NCBI GenBank assembly: GCA_017556705.1
Contig: JAFYMG010000010.1
Span: forward strand, 62,001 to 126,000
Source of the DNA: Paludibacteraceae bacterium
GTDB taxonomy: Bacteria > Bacteroidota > Bacteroidia > Bacteroidales > Paludibacteraceae
Direction of reading: 5' to 3'
DNA: 64,000 nucleotides
The position numbers were made by a program, and so were the translations under genes. The notes under the pieces are model-generated. The model was not told where the DNA came from. It was given only the letters and a program-made list of their open reading frames with translations, and searched no databases. Positions within the stretch are counted from its first letter, which is position 1, and each line of letters opens with the position of its first letter. Shown here piece by piece: positions 35,207 through 42,433 of this stretch.

Positions 35207-35911
35207 ATGTATAAACGAATACTCCTTAAACTTTCAGGTGAAAGCCTCATGGGGACACAGCAATATGGCATTGATCCCCAACGTCTTGCAGACTATGCTA
35301 ACCAAATTCGCGCTATCGCTAATACAGGCGTACAAGTGGCAATCGTAATAGGTGGAGGTAATATCTTTCGCGGATTGAGCGGTGCACAAAAAGGCTTCGA
35401 CCGCGTGAAAGGTGACCAAATGGGGATGCTGGCCACAGTCATCAACTCGTTGGCATTATCATCTGCTCTCGAAGCAATCGGTCAAAAAGCACGCGTGATG
35501 ACCAGCGTACGCATGGAACCTATTGGAGAACTTTATACAACTGACAAGGCACTTCGCCTAATGAGTAAGGGATATGTAGTAATCGTGGCTGGTGGCACGG
35601 GTAACCCATATTTCACTACCGATACAGCTTCTGTGCTTCGCGCAATCGAACTCAAGGCAGATGTGATGATGAAGGGTACACGCGTGGACGGCATCTACAC
35701 CGCCGACCCAGAAAAAGACCCTACGGCTACCAAGTACACTCAAATCACCTATGATGAGATACTTGAGATGAAGCTCAAAGTGATGGACCTCACAGCCATT
35801 ACCATGTGCCGCGAGAACAATATGCCAATCTACGTCTTTGACATGGACACCGTTGGCAACCTCGAAAAAGTAATGAACGGACAACAAATAGGAACACTTG
35901 TAATACCCTGA
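35207..35911 (+). CDS. pyrH: UMP kinase
   Basis: 234 aa from ATG 35207 ([16 protein letters not shown]), chosen because the longer frame at 35150 covers the promoter. It phosphorylates UMP to UDP with ATP in pyrimidine synthesis. Amino-acid-kinase family motifs: [58 protein letters not shown] (with the Asp/Thr contacts), and [11 protein letters not shown]. It forms an operon with frr (5-nt gap), a conserved order in bacteria. Confidence 0.96.
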   Translation: MYKRILLKLSGESLMGTQQYGIDPQRLADYANQIRAIANTGVQVAIVIGGGNIFRGLSGAQKGFDRVKGDQMGMLATVINSLALSSALEAIGQKARVMTSVRMEPIGELYTTDKALRLMSKGYVVIVAGGTGNPYFTTDTASVLRAIELKADVMMKGTRVDGIYTADPEKDPTATKYTQITYDEILEMKLKVMDLTAITMCRENNMPIYVFDMDTVGNLEKVMNGQQIGTLVIP

Positions 35912-35916
35912 TAATC

Positions 35917-36477
35917 ATGTTAGAACCAAAACAAATTCTGAACGAAGCAGAGGAATTGATGGAATCTGCTGTAATGTATCTTGACGACGCTTTGGCACAT
36001 ATCCGTGCAGGCAAAGCCAGTGGACGAATCCTTGACCCTGTACGCGTGGAGTACTATGGTCAGATGACACCAATCGCCAATGTGGCAACCATCACTACCC
36101 CTGATGCACGCACCATCCAAATCCAGCCATGGGAAAAGAAGATGCTGCCAGAGATTGAGCGCGCATTGATCAACTCCAATATCGGTTTGGCTCCAAACAA
36201 CAACGGCGAGTGCATCCGTCTTATCATCCCACCATTAACCGAGGAGCGTCGTAAAGAGCTCGCTAAGCAATGTAAGGGCGAGGCTGAGAATGCCAAGGTG
36301 AGTGTGCGCAACGCACGCCGCGATGCCATTGATACTCTCAAGAAACAAGTGAAAGAGGGATTGCCAGAGGACGTAGAGAAAGATGCGGAAGCTGATGCAC
36401 AAAAACTTCACGATAAGTTCGTGAAGAAGATCGACGAGATCTACGCAGCGAAAGAGAAAGAGATCATGACCGTGTAA
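35917..36477 (+). CDS. frr: Ribosome recycling factor
   Basis: 186 aa, normal length. It splits post-termination ribosomes together with EF-G. Conserved segments: [97 protein letters not shown] (split here only for description) and the helical C-terminus. It follows pyrH. A degenerate hairpin repeat of the CTAAACAC...AGTAGC subtype follows the stop codon directly. Confidence 0.96.
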   Translation: MLEPKQILNEAEELMESAVMYLDDALAHIRAGKASGRILDPVRVEYYGQMTPIANVATITTPDARTIQIQPWEKKMLPEIERALINSNIGLAPNNNGECIRLIIPPLTEERRKELAKQCKGEAENAKVSVRNARRDAIDTLKKQVKEGLPEDVEKDAEADAQKLHDKFVKKIDEIYAAKEKEIMTV

Positions 36478-36516
36478 TCTCTAAACACAAAATAGTAGCG
36501 TAGCGTTCTCCAAACC
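36478..36516. repeat. Degenerate single-hairpin repeat after frr
   Basis: TCTCTAAACAC ... AGTAGCGTAGCGTTCTCCAAAC. It shares flanks with the copy after tkt (56403-56450); on the opposite strand it reads TTTGGAGAACG...CTACT, a relative of TTTAGAGGACG...CTACAGG. It ends just before the apparent ATA start of the next gene. Confidence 0.55.
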
Positions 36517-37701
36517 ATAAAAGCACGGCTTTTCATACTGACTATAGCATGGGCATTGGCTATCCCGATGTCTCATGCTATTTCGCTTGATAGCGTAATG
36601 AATCTGCCCGCAATGGGGATTCCCGTGGTGATTTATTCACCCGAATCCACGTGGGAGTTTGGTGCCGCAGCGCAGGGGTATTTTTGCCTGCCCAATCAAG
36701 AGCGTACCTCTCTTATGCAACTTGATGGTACCTACTCGCTCAATCATCAATGGTACATCAACGCGCAGGGAACGCTCTACTTCGGTAAAAAAAAACATAC
36801 TAAACAACACTACACAACCCTACACCATACTACACCACCTTCTTGGCAACTGCAGTTCCGCGCGGGCTATAGCGACCGCCCTGCTACCTATTATGGCGTG
36901 TATGACGACCCTCATTTCGCCAACGAAGGCAACATGGGCATAGGCATGCTTCGCCAGGGTACACCCTATCAGATGCAGCGCGGATACCTCCATGTGCAAG
37001 CACCGATCAGTGTGGGGAAAGATTGGGCAGTAGGACCGATGGCAGACCTGCTCATTGCCCAATACGACATCGCTGGGAAATATAAGACGCCCAGTCCATT
37101 GGTGCAAGCGGCATTGGGAGCCGTAGCCCTCTACGACTCACGCGATAACACCTTCTACCCCACCCAAGGTATCTTCTTCAAGTTGTCCGCCGCAGCGGCA
37201 TGGACCAGCGAAGTGGATATACCAGAGGGGCAACAAGCTGCCATCAATGGGTTGTTGTCGGCGGACCTGAGACAGTTCATTCCGCTGCCGCATAACCTGG
37301 TTGTGGCATGGCAGTTGAAGACCCAAATGATGTTGTCGGATTGCTTCATATCGCATATCACCATGTACCCCATGTTGCCACGACTGGGCGGACAAGACGG
37401 TCTACGCGGCGTGAATAGCGACATGTTTCGCGACGATATCATGATGGCATTGCAAGCCGAACTGCGCTTCCCAATCTGGAGCATCTTTCGAGGTGCAGTA
37501 TTCGCAGGCATAGGCGATGTGTACGACTACCACAACTGGCACTGGGCAGTGCCCAAAGTGGGCTATGGCGTGGGACTCCGCGCCGCCATCAACAAGGCAA
37601 AAGTAAACATCCGCTTCGATGTTGCCCACAGCAATGTCGATCCGAGATGGAACCATATAAACGCGTATAGCTTCTACCTCACCGCAACAGAAGCGTTTTG
37701 A
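36517..37701 (+). CDS. Outer-membrane beta-barrel protein (BamA/TamA C-terminal-like), no ATG start
   Basis: The barrel part resembles the surface-antigen (D15/BamA C-terminal) family: YDSRDNTFYPTQGIFFKL, RQFIPLPHNLVVAWQLKTQM, PRLGGQDGLRGVNSDMFRDD, AELRFPIWSIFRGAVFAGIGDVY and a final aromatic FYLTATEAF. A clean signal peptide can be read upstream of any ATG: ATA AAA GCA CGG opens (M)KARLFILTIAWALAIPMSHA. The only codons available for a start before this segment are ATA 36517 and a few non-standard ones; a TTG at 36556 or ATG 36568 would delete the signal. So the start is ATA, or a mutated or miscalled ATG. Residues 94-108 are a repeat-encoded Thr/His-rich insert. No partner is identifiable. 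Confidence 0.72.
   Translation: MKARLFILTIAWALAIPMSHAISLDSVMNLPAMGIPVVIYSPESTWEFGAAAQGYFCLPNQERTSLMQLDGTYSLNHQWYINAQGTLYFGKKKHTKQHYTTLHHTTPPSWQLQFRAGYSDRPATYYGVYDDPHFANEGNMGIGMLRQGTPYQMQRGYLHVQAPISVGKDWAVGPMADLLIAQYDIAGKYKTPSPLVQAALGAVALYDSRDNTFYPTQGIFFKLSAAAAWTSEVDIPEGQQAAINGLLSADLRQFIPLPHNLVVAWQLKTQMMLSDCFISHITMYPMLPRLGGQDGLRGVNSDMFRDDIMMALQAELRFPIWSIFRGAVFAGIGDVYDYHNWHWAVPKVGYGVGLRAAINKAKVNIRFDVAHSNVDPRWNHINAYSFYLTATEAF
36797..36840 (+). repeat. ACTAAACAACACTACAC-type direct repeat inside the barrel-protein gene
   Basis: Degenerate TACTAAACAACAC, TACACAACCC, TACACCATAC, TACACCAC words in frame, giving a Thr/His/Gln-rich stretch (HTKQHYTTLHHTTPP). The same vocabulary forms the intergenic repeat in the recA leader (39651-39756). 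Confidence 0.65.
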
Positions 37702-37706
37702 CAATA

Positions 37707-38633
37707 ATGAGAGGACTTGTAATCAAATCAACAGGCACGAGTTATGGCGTGTATTTCGAAGACGGAACAACCGCGGATTGCCACGTGAAGGGCAACTTCC
37801 GTATTCGCGGTATTCGCTCCACCAATCCTGTGGCGATTGGCGATCATGTGGAAGTGATTCAGGGCGAAGATGGTACTAACTGGATCACCGAACTATACGA
37901 CCGCAAAAACTACATCATTCGCCGCTCTACCAATCTGAGTTATGCTTCGCATATCTTGGCAGCCAACGTGGATATGGCGGCATTGATTGTGACCATCAAT
38001 CACCCTAAGACCTCTACCACTTTCATTGACCGTTTCCTCGCTACCTGCGAGGCATACCGTGTACCTGCCTGCTTGATTTTCAATAAGATAGATCTCCTCA
38101 GCGAAGAGGAAATGCAGACACTTGCCACCCTTCGCCAACTATACGACTCACTGGGCTATCCTACCTACGCCATCTCGGCATTAAACGACGTATCAACTGT
38201 CAACTGTCAATTGTCCACTTTATTCAGCAACCGCATCACCCTTCTTTCGGGCAATTCAGGCGTGGGCAAATCCACCCTTTTGAACGCTATTTTGGGCAAG
38301 GACGTTGCTCGCACAGGCGCCATCTCATCAGCACACCATAAGGGTATGCACACCACCACATTCTCCGAGATGTATCCACTCGGCAAAGCGTGGATCATCG
38401 ACACTCCTGGTATCAAGGGGTTTGGTTTGCTGGACATCAAGAAAGAGGAGGTATGCCATTATTTCCGCGAAATTTTCCGTATGAGCCGCGAGTGTCGCTA
38501 CTCCAACTGTTTGCACACTGGCGAGCCAGGATGCGCAGTCTATCAGGCAGTTGTAGATGGCAAGATTGCCCTTTCACGCTACGAGAGTTACCTCAGCATC
38601 CTTGACGACACCAACGAAGGAAAATACAGATAA
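37707..38633 (+). CDS. rsgA: Ribosome small-subunit-dependent GTPase A
   Basis: 308 aa from ATG 37707 (MRGLVIKSTGTSYGVYF). RsgA is a circularly permuted GTPase for late 30S maturation: OB-fold N-terminus, G4 FNKIDLL, G1 GNSGVGKSTLLN after it, G3 DTPGIKGFGL, and a C-terminal zinc site with Cys and His residues (CRYSNCLHTGEPGC). Residues 162-173 (VSTVNCQLSTLF) between the G5 region and the P-loop are encoded by a TCAACTGTCAACTGTCAATTGTC direct repeat. It starts 5 nt after the barrel gene ends. Confidence 0.95.
   Translation: MRGLVIKSTGTSYGVYFEDGTTADCHVKGNFRIRGIRSTNPVAIGDHVEVIQGEDGTNWITELYDRKNYIIRRSTNLSYASHILAANVDMAALIVTINHPKTSTTFIDRFLATCEAYRVPACLIFNKIDLLSEEEMQTLATLRQLYDSLGYPTYAISALNDVSTVNCQLSTLFSNRITLLSGNSGVGKSTLLNAILGKDVARTGAISSAHHKGMHTTTFSEMYPLGKAWIIDTPGIKGFGLLDIKKEEVCHYFREIFRMSRECRYSNCLHTGEPGCAVYQAVVDGKIALSRYESYLSILDDTNEGKYR
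38191..38224 (+). repeat. CAACTGT direct repeat inside rsgA
   Basis: TCAACTGT, CAACTGT, CAATTGT and CCACTTT in succession; in frame, encoding VSTVNCQLSTLF just before the P-loop strand. Confidence 0.6.
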
Positions 38634-38639
38634 TACTCA

Positions 38640-38697
38640 TCCGCACCACACAATAACCATACAATAACCACACAATAACCATACAATTCCAATCCTA
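38640..38697 (+). repeat. CACACAATAACCATACAATAAC direct repeat between rsgA and the nitroreductase gene
   Basis: Four near-identical words CACACAATAAC/CATACAATAAC/CACACAATAAC/CATACAATTC fill most of the 76-nt spacer. No promoter is visible. Confidence 0.7.
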
Positions 38698-38709
38698 AAT
38701 AGAACTATT

Positions 38710-39357
38710 ATGAAACAGATTTTTATCCTTTTGCCTCTGTTGGCAATCACTTTGGTAGGTTGCAATCCTACCCAAAAGAACAATGCTACACAACTGTTAA
38801 ACCAATCTACACAATCGCTAAACAACGAAGTGATAGACGCCATCATGTCACGCCGCAGCATTCGTCAGTATCACGCTACTCCTGTGGCTCGCGACACCAT
38901 GATGCAAATCATGACCTGCGGTATCAATGCCGCTAACGGTCAGAACAAACAGTCTTGGGAAGTGCGTATCATTGACAACCCAACCACCATGCAACAGGTT
39001 CAAGATCTGATGGTTGCGGGCAATCCTAATCTTCCAGCAGACATGCTACGCGGTTGCATGCGCGGTGCGCCAGTGATGACCTTCATTGCTCGCGACCTCG
39101 GTTATGATTTCTCTGCATACGACTGTGGTCTGTTGGCAGGCAACATGATGCTTGCTGCACAATCATTGGGCGTAGGTAGTATCTGTTTGGGCAGCCCTGT
39201 TCGCTTTATCAACAATGCAGAGAATAGTGCTGAGATCCTTGATATTCTTGGTTTTAGCGAGAACTACGAACTCTGCCTCTGCGTGGGCTTTGGCTATGCA
39301 AACGAATCGCCAGAAGCAAAACCACGCGACATCAACAAAGTGCAATTCGTGGACTAA
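38710..39357 (+). CDS. Nitroreductase-family lipoprotein
   Basis: 215 aa with lipobox LVGC (MKQIFILLPLLAITLVGCNP) followed by an Asn/Gln-rich linker. The nitroreductase fold begins at MSRRSIRQYHATPVARDTMMQIM, with ANGQNKQSWEVRIID (FMN region), AYDCGLLAGNMMLAAQSLGVGSICLG, and LCLCVGFGYANESPEAKPR. Such FMN enzymes reduce nitro groups, quinones or flavins; a lipid-anchored periplasmic form is less common and occurs in Bacteroidota. Substrate unknown. A strong terminator follows. Confidence 0.88.
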   Translation: MKQIFILLPLLAITLVGCNPTQKNNATQLLNQSTQSLNNEVIDAIMSRRSIRQYHATPVARDTMMQIMTCGINAANGQNKQSWEVRIIDNPTTMQQVQDLMVAGNPNLPADMLRGCMRGAPVMTFIARDLGYDFSAYDCGLLAGNMMLAAQSLGVGSICLGSPVRFINNAENSAEILDILGFSENYELCLCVGFGYANESPEAKPRDINKVQFVD

Positions 39358-39379
39358 TTTCCCGTTACTAATACTCCTA

Positions 39380-39412
39380 GCCCTCACATCATCCGTGTGA
39401 GGGCTTTTTTTT
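39380..39412 (+). terminator. Terminator after the nitroreductase gene
   Basis: GCCCTCACA...TGTGAGGGC hairpin (39380-39404) followed by eight T's. Confidence 0.85.
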
Positions 39413-39445
39413 CGCCTTTCGCCTCTAACCTCTCGTCTCTAACCT
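39413..39445 (-). repeat. Purine-rich direct-repeat tail without hairpin units
   Basis: Minus strand reads GGTTAGAGACGAGAGG / TTAGAGGCGAAAGGCGAAAA, the vocabulary of the array tail at 6285-6316 and of the segment inside ddl. Confidence 0.6.
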
Positions 39446-39482
39446 AAAAAATGCACTTTTTTTGACGAAAAGTGCATTTTTT
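39446..39482. terminator. Second hairpin, terminator-like, possibly bidirectional
   Basis: AAAAAATGCACTTTT pairs with AAAAGTGCATTTTTT around TTTGACG. It lies directly upstream of an orphan promoter (39518) and isolates the recA region from upstream transcription. Confidence 0.65.
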
Positions 39483-39517
39483 CTTTCATACTGACAAGTT
39501 TTAGCAGTCTGCTGTAG

Positions 39518-39525
39518 TAATTTTG
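39518..39525 (+). promoter_or_regulatory. Orphan -7 element upstream of recA
   Basis: TAATTTTG followed by CA; no clear -33 box. It would start a transcript just before the extended Shine-Dalgarno sequence at 39538. Confidence 0.45.
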
Positions 39526-39537
39526 CACCGAATTTCA

Positions 39538-39549
39538 AGAAAGGAGGTG
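39538..39549 (+). promoter_or_regulatory. Orphan extended Shine-Dalgarno sequence
   Basis: AGAAAGGAGGTG is a 12-nt perfect complement of the Bacteroidota 16S rRNA tail (CACCUCCUUUCU, family knowledge). No ATG stands 5-10 nt downstream; the nearest frame is GTG 39547 followed by eight codons and TAA. Strong SD sequences are rare in this phylum. Confidence 0.6.
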
Positions 39550-39604
39550 GAAAGTACGCATAAACGACACGACTAATCAAAATTTATAAAAAATAAACCA
39601 CACA

Positions 39605-39636
39605 TTTGCACATGTGCAAAAAAAATATTACCTTTG
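39605..39636 (+). promoter_or_regulatory. Promoter of recA
   Basis: TTTG (39605-39608) and TACCTTTG (39629-39636), 20 nt apart. The -33 box lies in the palindrome TTTGCACATGTGCAAA (39605-39620), a possible operator. Confidence 0.75.
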
Positions 39637-39650
39637 CACTCGCGTTGATA

Positions 39651-39756
39651 AAACCACACTAAACAATACTACACAACGCTACACAATACTAAACGTACGC
39701 AAAGCGATCGTTTGAGCGCTAGCGAAATAAGAATACTAACAACACTAAACAATACA
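39651..39756 (+). repeat. ACTAAACAATAC direct repeats with short palindromes in the recA leader
   Basis: Words ACTAAACAATAC, TACACAACGC, TACACAATAC and AACACTAAACAATAC flank two small palindromic cores (CGCAAAGCG and CGCTAGCG) near 39700-39726. It is a looser relative of the hairpin arrays and makes up almost the whole untranslated leader. Confidence 0.55.
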
Positions 39757-39759
39757 ACC

Positions 39760-40767
39760 ATGGCAGAAGAAAAGAAAATGCCTTCCCCTGAGAAGCTCAA
39801 AGCATTGCAATTGGCAATGGCAAAAATTGATAAAGATTTTGGCAAAGGTGCCATTATGAAACTCGGTGACGAGAAAGTAGAAGACGTACCTGTAATCCCT
39901 ACTGGCTCAGTAGGTCTTAACCTCGCGCTTGGCGTAGGCGGTTACCCTCGCGGTCGCGTGGTAGAGATCTACGGTCCAGAGTCATCTGGTAAGACCACCC
40001 TTGCAATCCACGCAATGGCTGAGGTGCAAAAGCAAGGCGGTATCGCCGCTATCATTGACGCGGAGCACGCTTTCGACCGCTTCTATGCGGAGAAATTGGG
40101 CGTGGACACCGACAACCTCCTCATTGCGCAACCTGACTGCGGTGAGCAAGCCCTTGACATTGCTGACGAACTCATCCGCAGCGCAGCCGTTGACCTCGTG
40201 GTCATTGACTCTGTAGCCGCCCTCACCCCTAAAGCCGAGATCGAAGGCGATATGGGCGACAATCGTGTCGGCTTGCAAGCACGACTCATGTCCCAAGCGC
40301 TCCGCAAACTCACCGCTACTATCAACAAGACCCAAACCACCTGTATCTTCATCAACCAACTCCGTGAGAAGATCGGCGTGATGTTCGGCAACCCAGAGAC
40401 CACCACCGGTGGTAACGCGTTGAAATTTTACGCTTCTGTGCGCCTCGATATCCGCAAAGCCAGTGCCATCAAAGATGGCGACGAGATCATCGGTAACCAA
40501 GTGCGCGTGAAGGTTATCAAGAACAAGGTGGCTCCTCCATTCAAGAAAGCGGAGTTCGACCTCATGTTCAACGAGGGTATCTCCCGCGTAGGCGAGATCG
40601 TGGACCTCGGTGTAGATAATGGTATCTTGACCAAATCGGGTTCTTGGTATAGCTACGAAGGCAATAAACTCGCACAAGGTCGAGATGCTGCGAAGAATGT
40701 CCTCCGCGACAACCCAGACCTCGCAGAAGAGATCGAAAACAAGATCATGGAAGCGCTCAAAAAATAA
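39760..40767 (+). CDS. recA: Recombinase RecA
   Basis: 335 aa from ATG 39760; the frame is open further upstream but only through leader repeats. RecA pairs homologous DNA and triggers SOS cleavage. Walker [10 protein letters not shown] at 72-80, [33 protein letters not shown], the L2 region [22 protein letters not shown] and the C-terminal domain are normal. The promoter has a perfect 16-bp palindrome over its -33 box that may bind a repressor. The leader carries direct repeats, and a different repeat array (GATCTACAG type) fills the gap to the next gene. Confidence 0.97.
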   Translation: MAEEKKMPSPEKLKALQLAMAKIDKDFGKGAIMKLGDEKVEDVPVIPTGSVGLNLALGVGGYPRGRVVEIYGPESSGKTTLAIHAMAEVQKQGGIAAIIDAEHAFDRFYAEKLGVDTDNLLIAQPDCGEQALDIADELIRSAAVDLVVIDSVAALTPKAEIEGDMGDNRVGLQARLMSQALRKLTATINKTQTTCIFINQLREKIGVMFGNPETTTGGNALKFYASVRLDIRKASAIKDGDEIIGNQVRVKVIKNKVAPPFKKAEFDLMFNEGISRVGEIVDLGVDNGILTKSGSWYSYEGNKLAQGRDAAKNVLRDNPDLAEEIENKIMEALKK

Positions 40768-40850
40768 TCTACAGCGCAGCGATCTACAGGCGCTTGTAGC
40801 GCCGATCTACAGCGAGCAAGGCGAGCGATCTACAACGAAGTGCTCTATTC
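40768..40850 (+). repeat. GATCTACAG-linker hairpin array between recA and the FAD oxidoreductase
   Basis: Four linkers of (G)ATCTACAG/A at 40768, 40782, 40804 and 40828. The cores between them are CGCAGCG, GGCGCT...AGCGCC (clear hairpin), CGAGCAAGGCGAGCG (not clearly paired) and CGAAGTG. It starts 1 nt after the recA stop and ends at the next ATG: the same modular plan as the CTATAGGACG arrays with a different linker. Confidence 0.75.
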
Positions 40851-42428
40851 ATGAACCAAACAACTCTCATATTATCCCCAGAGAAAGCTTACGACGCGGA
40901 GCAACGCTACCGCGTCGTAAAGCGTTCTATAGATGCCCGCCAAAAGCAACTCAAAGTGCACCTCACCGTGCTCACGGATGAGCATGGCGCACCGTTGCCC
41001 AAGGACGCACCTATTCCGCTATACGAGCCGCCACATTTCCAAGATGTGCACAACGCCGAGCATAGCGTCGCTATCATTGGCGCAGGTCCTGCGGGTTTGT
41101 TCGCTGCACTCACACTCATCGAGCACGGTATCCGTCCTATCATCTATGAACGCGGCAAAGAGGTTGCCGAGCGCAAGAAAGACATTGCCACACTCAATCG
41201 CAATCTCGGACTCAATGCCGAGTCCAACTACTGTTTTGGCGAGGGTGGCGCTGGCACTTTCTCCGATGGTAAACTCTTCTCGCGCAGCAAGAAACGCGGC
41301 AATATGCAACGCGTCATGGAGCTCTTCCACCACTTCGGTGGCGATGACCGTTTGTTGTACGAAGCCCATGCCCATATCGGTAGCGACAAACTGCCAACGA
41401 TTATCCGCCGCATGCGCGAGTGCATCCTCGAACACGGTGGCGAGATTCACTTCTCCACCTACGTAGATGAACAACTCTTCCGCAGCCTTATCGCCAATAG
41501 CCAATATCCAATAGGCGGAACGCCGTCCAATAGCCCTTCAGGGCGTCCACTCCTTGGCGTCATCCTTGCCATCGGCCACTCCGCCCACGACACCTACCAC
41601 ATGCTCCATGCCAATGGTGTTGCTTTGGCTACCAAAGGTTTCGCTATGGGCGTACGTGCAGAGCACCCACAGGCGCTGATCAATAAACTGATGTACCACG
41701 ATCCATCGCCTGAACTGATTCGTTTGGTGGGCAATGCATCGTATTCATTGGTAACGCAGGTGCAAGGTCGCGGTGTGTATTCCTTCTGCATGTGTCCAGG
41801 CGGACATATCGTCCCTGCGGGCAGTGCATTGAATAGCTGCGTGGTCAATGGCATGTCTGCCAGCCACCGCAACTCTCCTTATGCCAATTCAGGCATGGTA
41901 GTCGAGATTCGTCCCGAGGACCTTCTACAATATCCAATAGGCGGAACGCCGTCCAATAGCCAATATCCGCAAGCAGACCCGCTTGCAGGTCTGCGCTTCC
42001 AGCAAGAGCTCGAACGCCTCGCGTTCGAACACGGCTCTGCTCCTTCTCTCGCTCCTGCTCAGCGTATGCGCGACTTCGTGGAGGGCAAAGCAAGCAAGAC
42101 GCTGCCTTCGTGCAGTTATCTGCCTGGCACGGTATCCAGTCGCCTCGACCAATGGCTACCCGAACATATCGGCAAACGCCTACAACAGGGTTTCCGCGAT
42201 TTCGACCGCAAGTACCGTGGTTTTTTGACCAACGAGGCGGTTATCCTCGGTGTGGAAAGCCGCAGCAGTAGTGCAGTGCGCCTGCCTCGTGACCCAGAGA
42301 CACTGCAATCCATTTCTACTCCACATCTCTATCCTTGTGGCGAAGGTGCTGGCTACGCAGGTGGCATCACCTCCTCTGCGTTGGACGGCATCAATGTCGC
42401 CCTCAAAATCGCCGAGCAAAAAGACTAA
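40851..42428 (+). CDS. FAD-dependent oxidoreductase with two repeat-encoded inserts
   Basis: 525 aa. Dinucleotide-binding motif IIGAGPAGLFAALTLIEHG (about 75-93), then YERGKEVAERKKDIATLNRN and YCFGEGGAGTFSDGKLFSR. The C-terminus ends GEGAGYAGGITSSALDGINVALKIAEQ, matching the widespread 'FAD-dependent dehydrogenase' family related to geranylgeranyl-reductase-like flavoproteins. Substrate unknown. Residues 215-234 and 360-383 contain the same peptide, QYPIGGTPSNS, each encoded by a hairpin-repeat copy on the minus strand. The gene sits between recA and tcdA in one direction and starts directly after a third repeat array. Confidence 0.85.
   Translation: MNQTTLILSPEKAYDAEQRYRVVKRSIDARQKQLKVHLTVLTDEHGAPLPKDAPIPLYEPPHFQDVHNAEHSVAIIGAGPAGLFAALTLIEHGIRPIIYERGKEVAERKKDIATLNRNLGLNAESNYCFGEGGAGTFSDGKLFSRSKKRGNMQRVMELFHHFGGDDRLLYEAHAHIGSDKLPTIIRRMRECILEHGGEIHFSTYVDEQLFRSLIANSQYPIGGTPSNSPSGRPLLGVILAIGHSAHDTYHMLHANGVALATKGFAMGVRAEHPQALINKLMYHDPSPELIRLVGNASYSLVTQVQGRGVYSFCMCPGGHIVPAGSALNSCVVNGMSASHRNSPYANSGMVVEIRPEDLLQYPIGGTPSNSQYPQADPLAGLRFQQELERLAFEHGSAPSLAPAQRMRDFVEGKASKTLPSCSYLPGTVSSRLDQWLPEHIGKRLQQGFRDFDRKYRGFLTNEAVILGVESRSSSAVRLPRDPETLQSISTPHLYPCGEGAGYAGGITSSALDGINVALKIAEQKD
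41494..41553 (-). repeat. CTATTGGACG hairpin repeat, in-frame copy 1
   Basis: Minus strand: GAGTGGACG, hairpin CCC/GGG, CTATTGGACG, hairpin GCG/CGC, CTATTGGATATTGGCTATTGG tail. A run of about 30 nt with the GCG/CGC unit is repeated exactly at 41932-41960. Confidence 0.8.
41928..42000 (-). repeat. CTATTGGACG hairpin repeat, in-frame copy 2
   Basis: Minus strand contains a GCAGACC/GGTCTGC hairpin, GGATATTGGCTATTGGACG, the GCG/CGC hairpin and CTATTGGATATTG. It encodes a second QYPIGGTPSNS. Directly after it (42009-42029) CGAACGC/GCGTTCG forms one more palindrome within the gene. Confidence 0.75.
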
Positions 42429-42433
42429 GCATT

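Noticed and set aside
39547-39576. GTG-initiated nine-codon gene as a definite leader peptide
   Set aside because: The GTG lies inside the SD match itself, so spacing is wrong for initiation; kept only as part of the finding.
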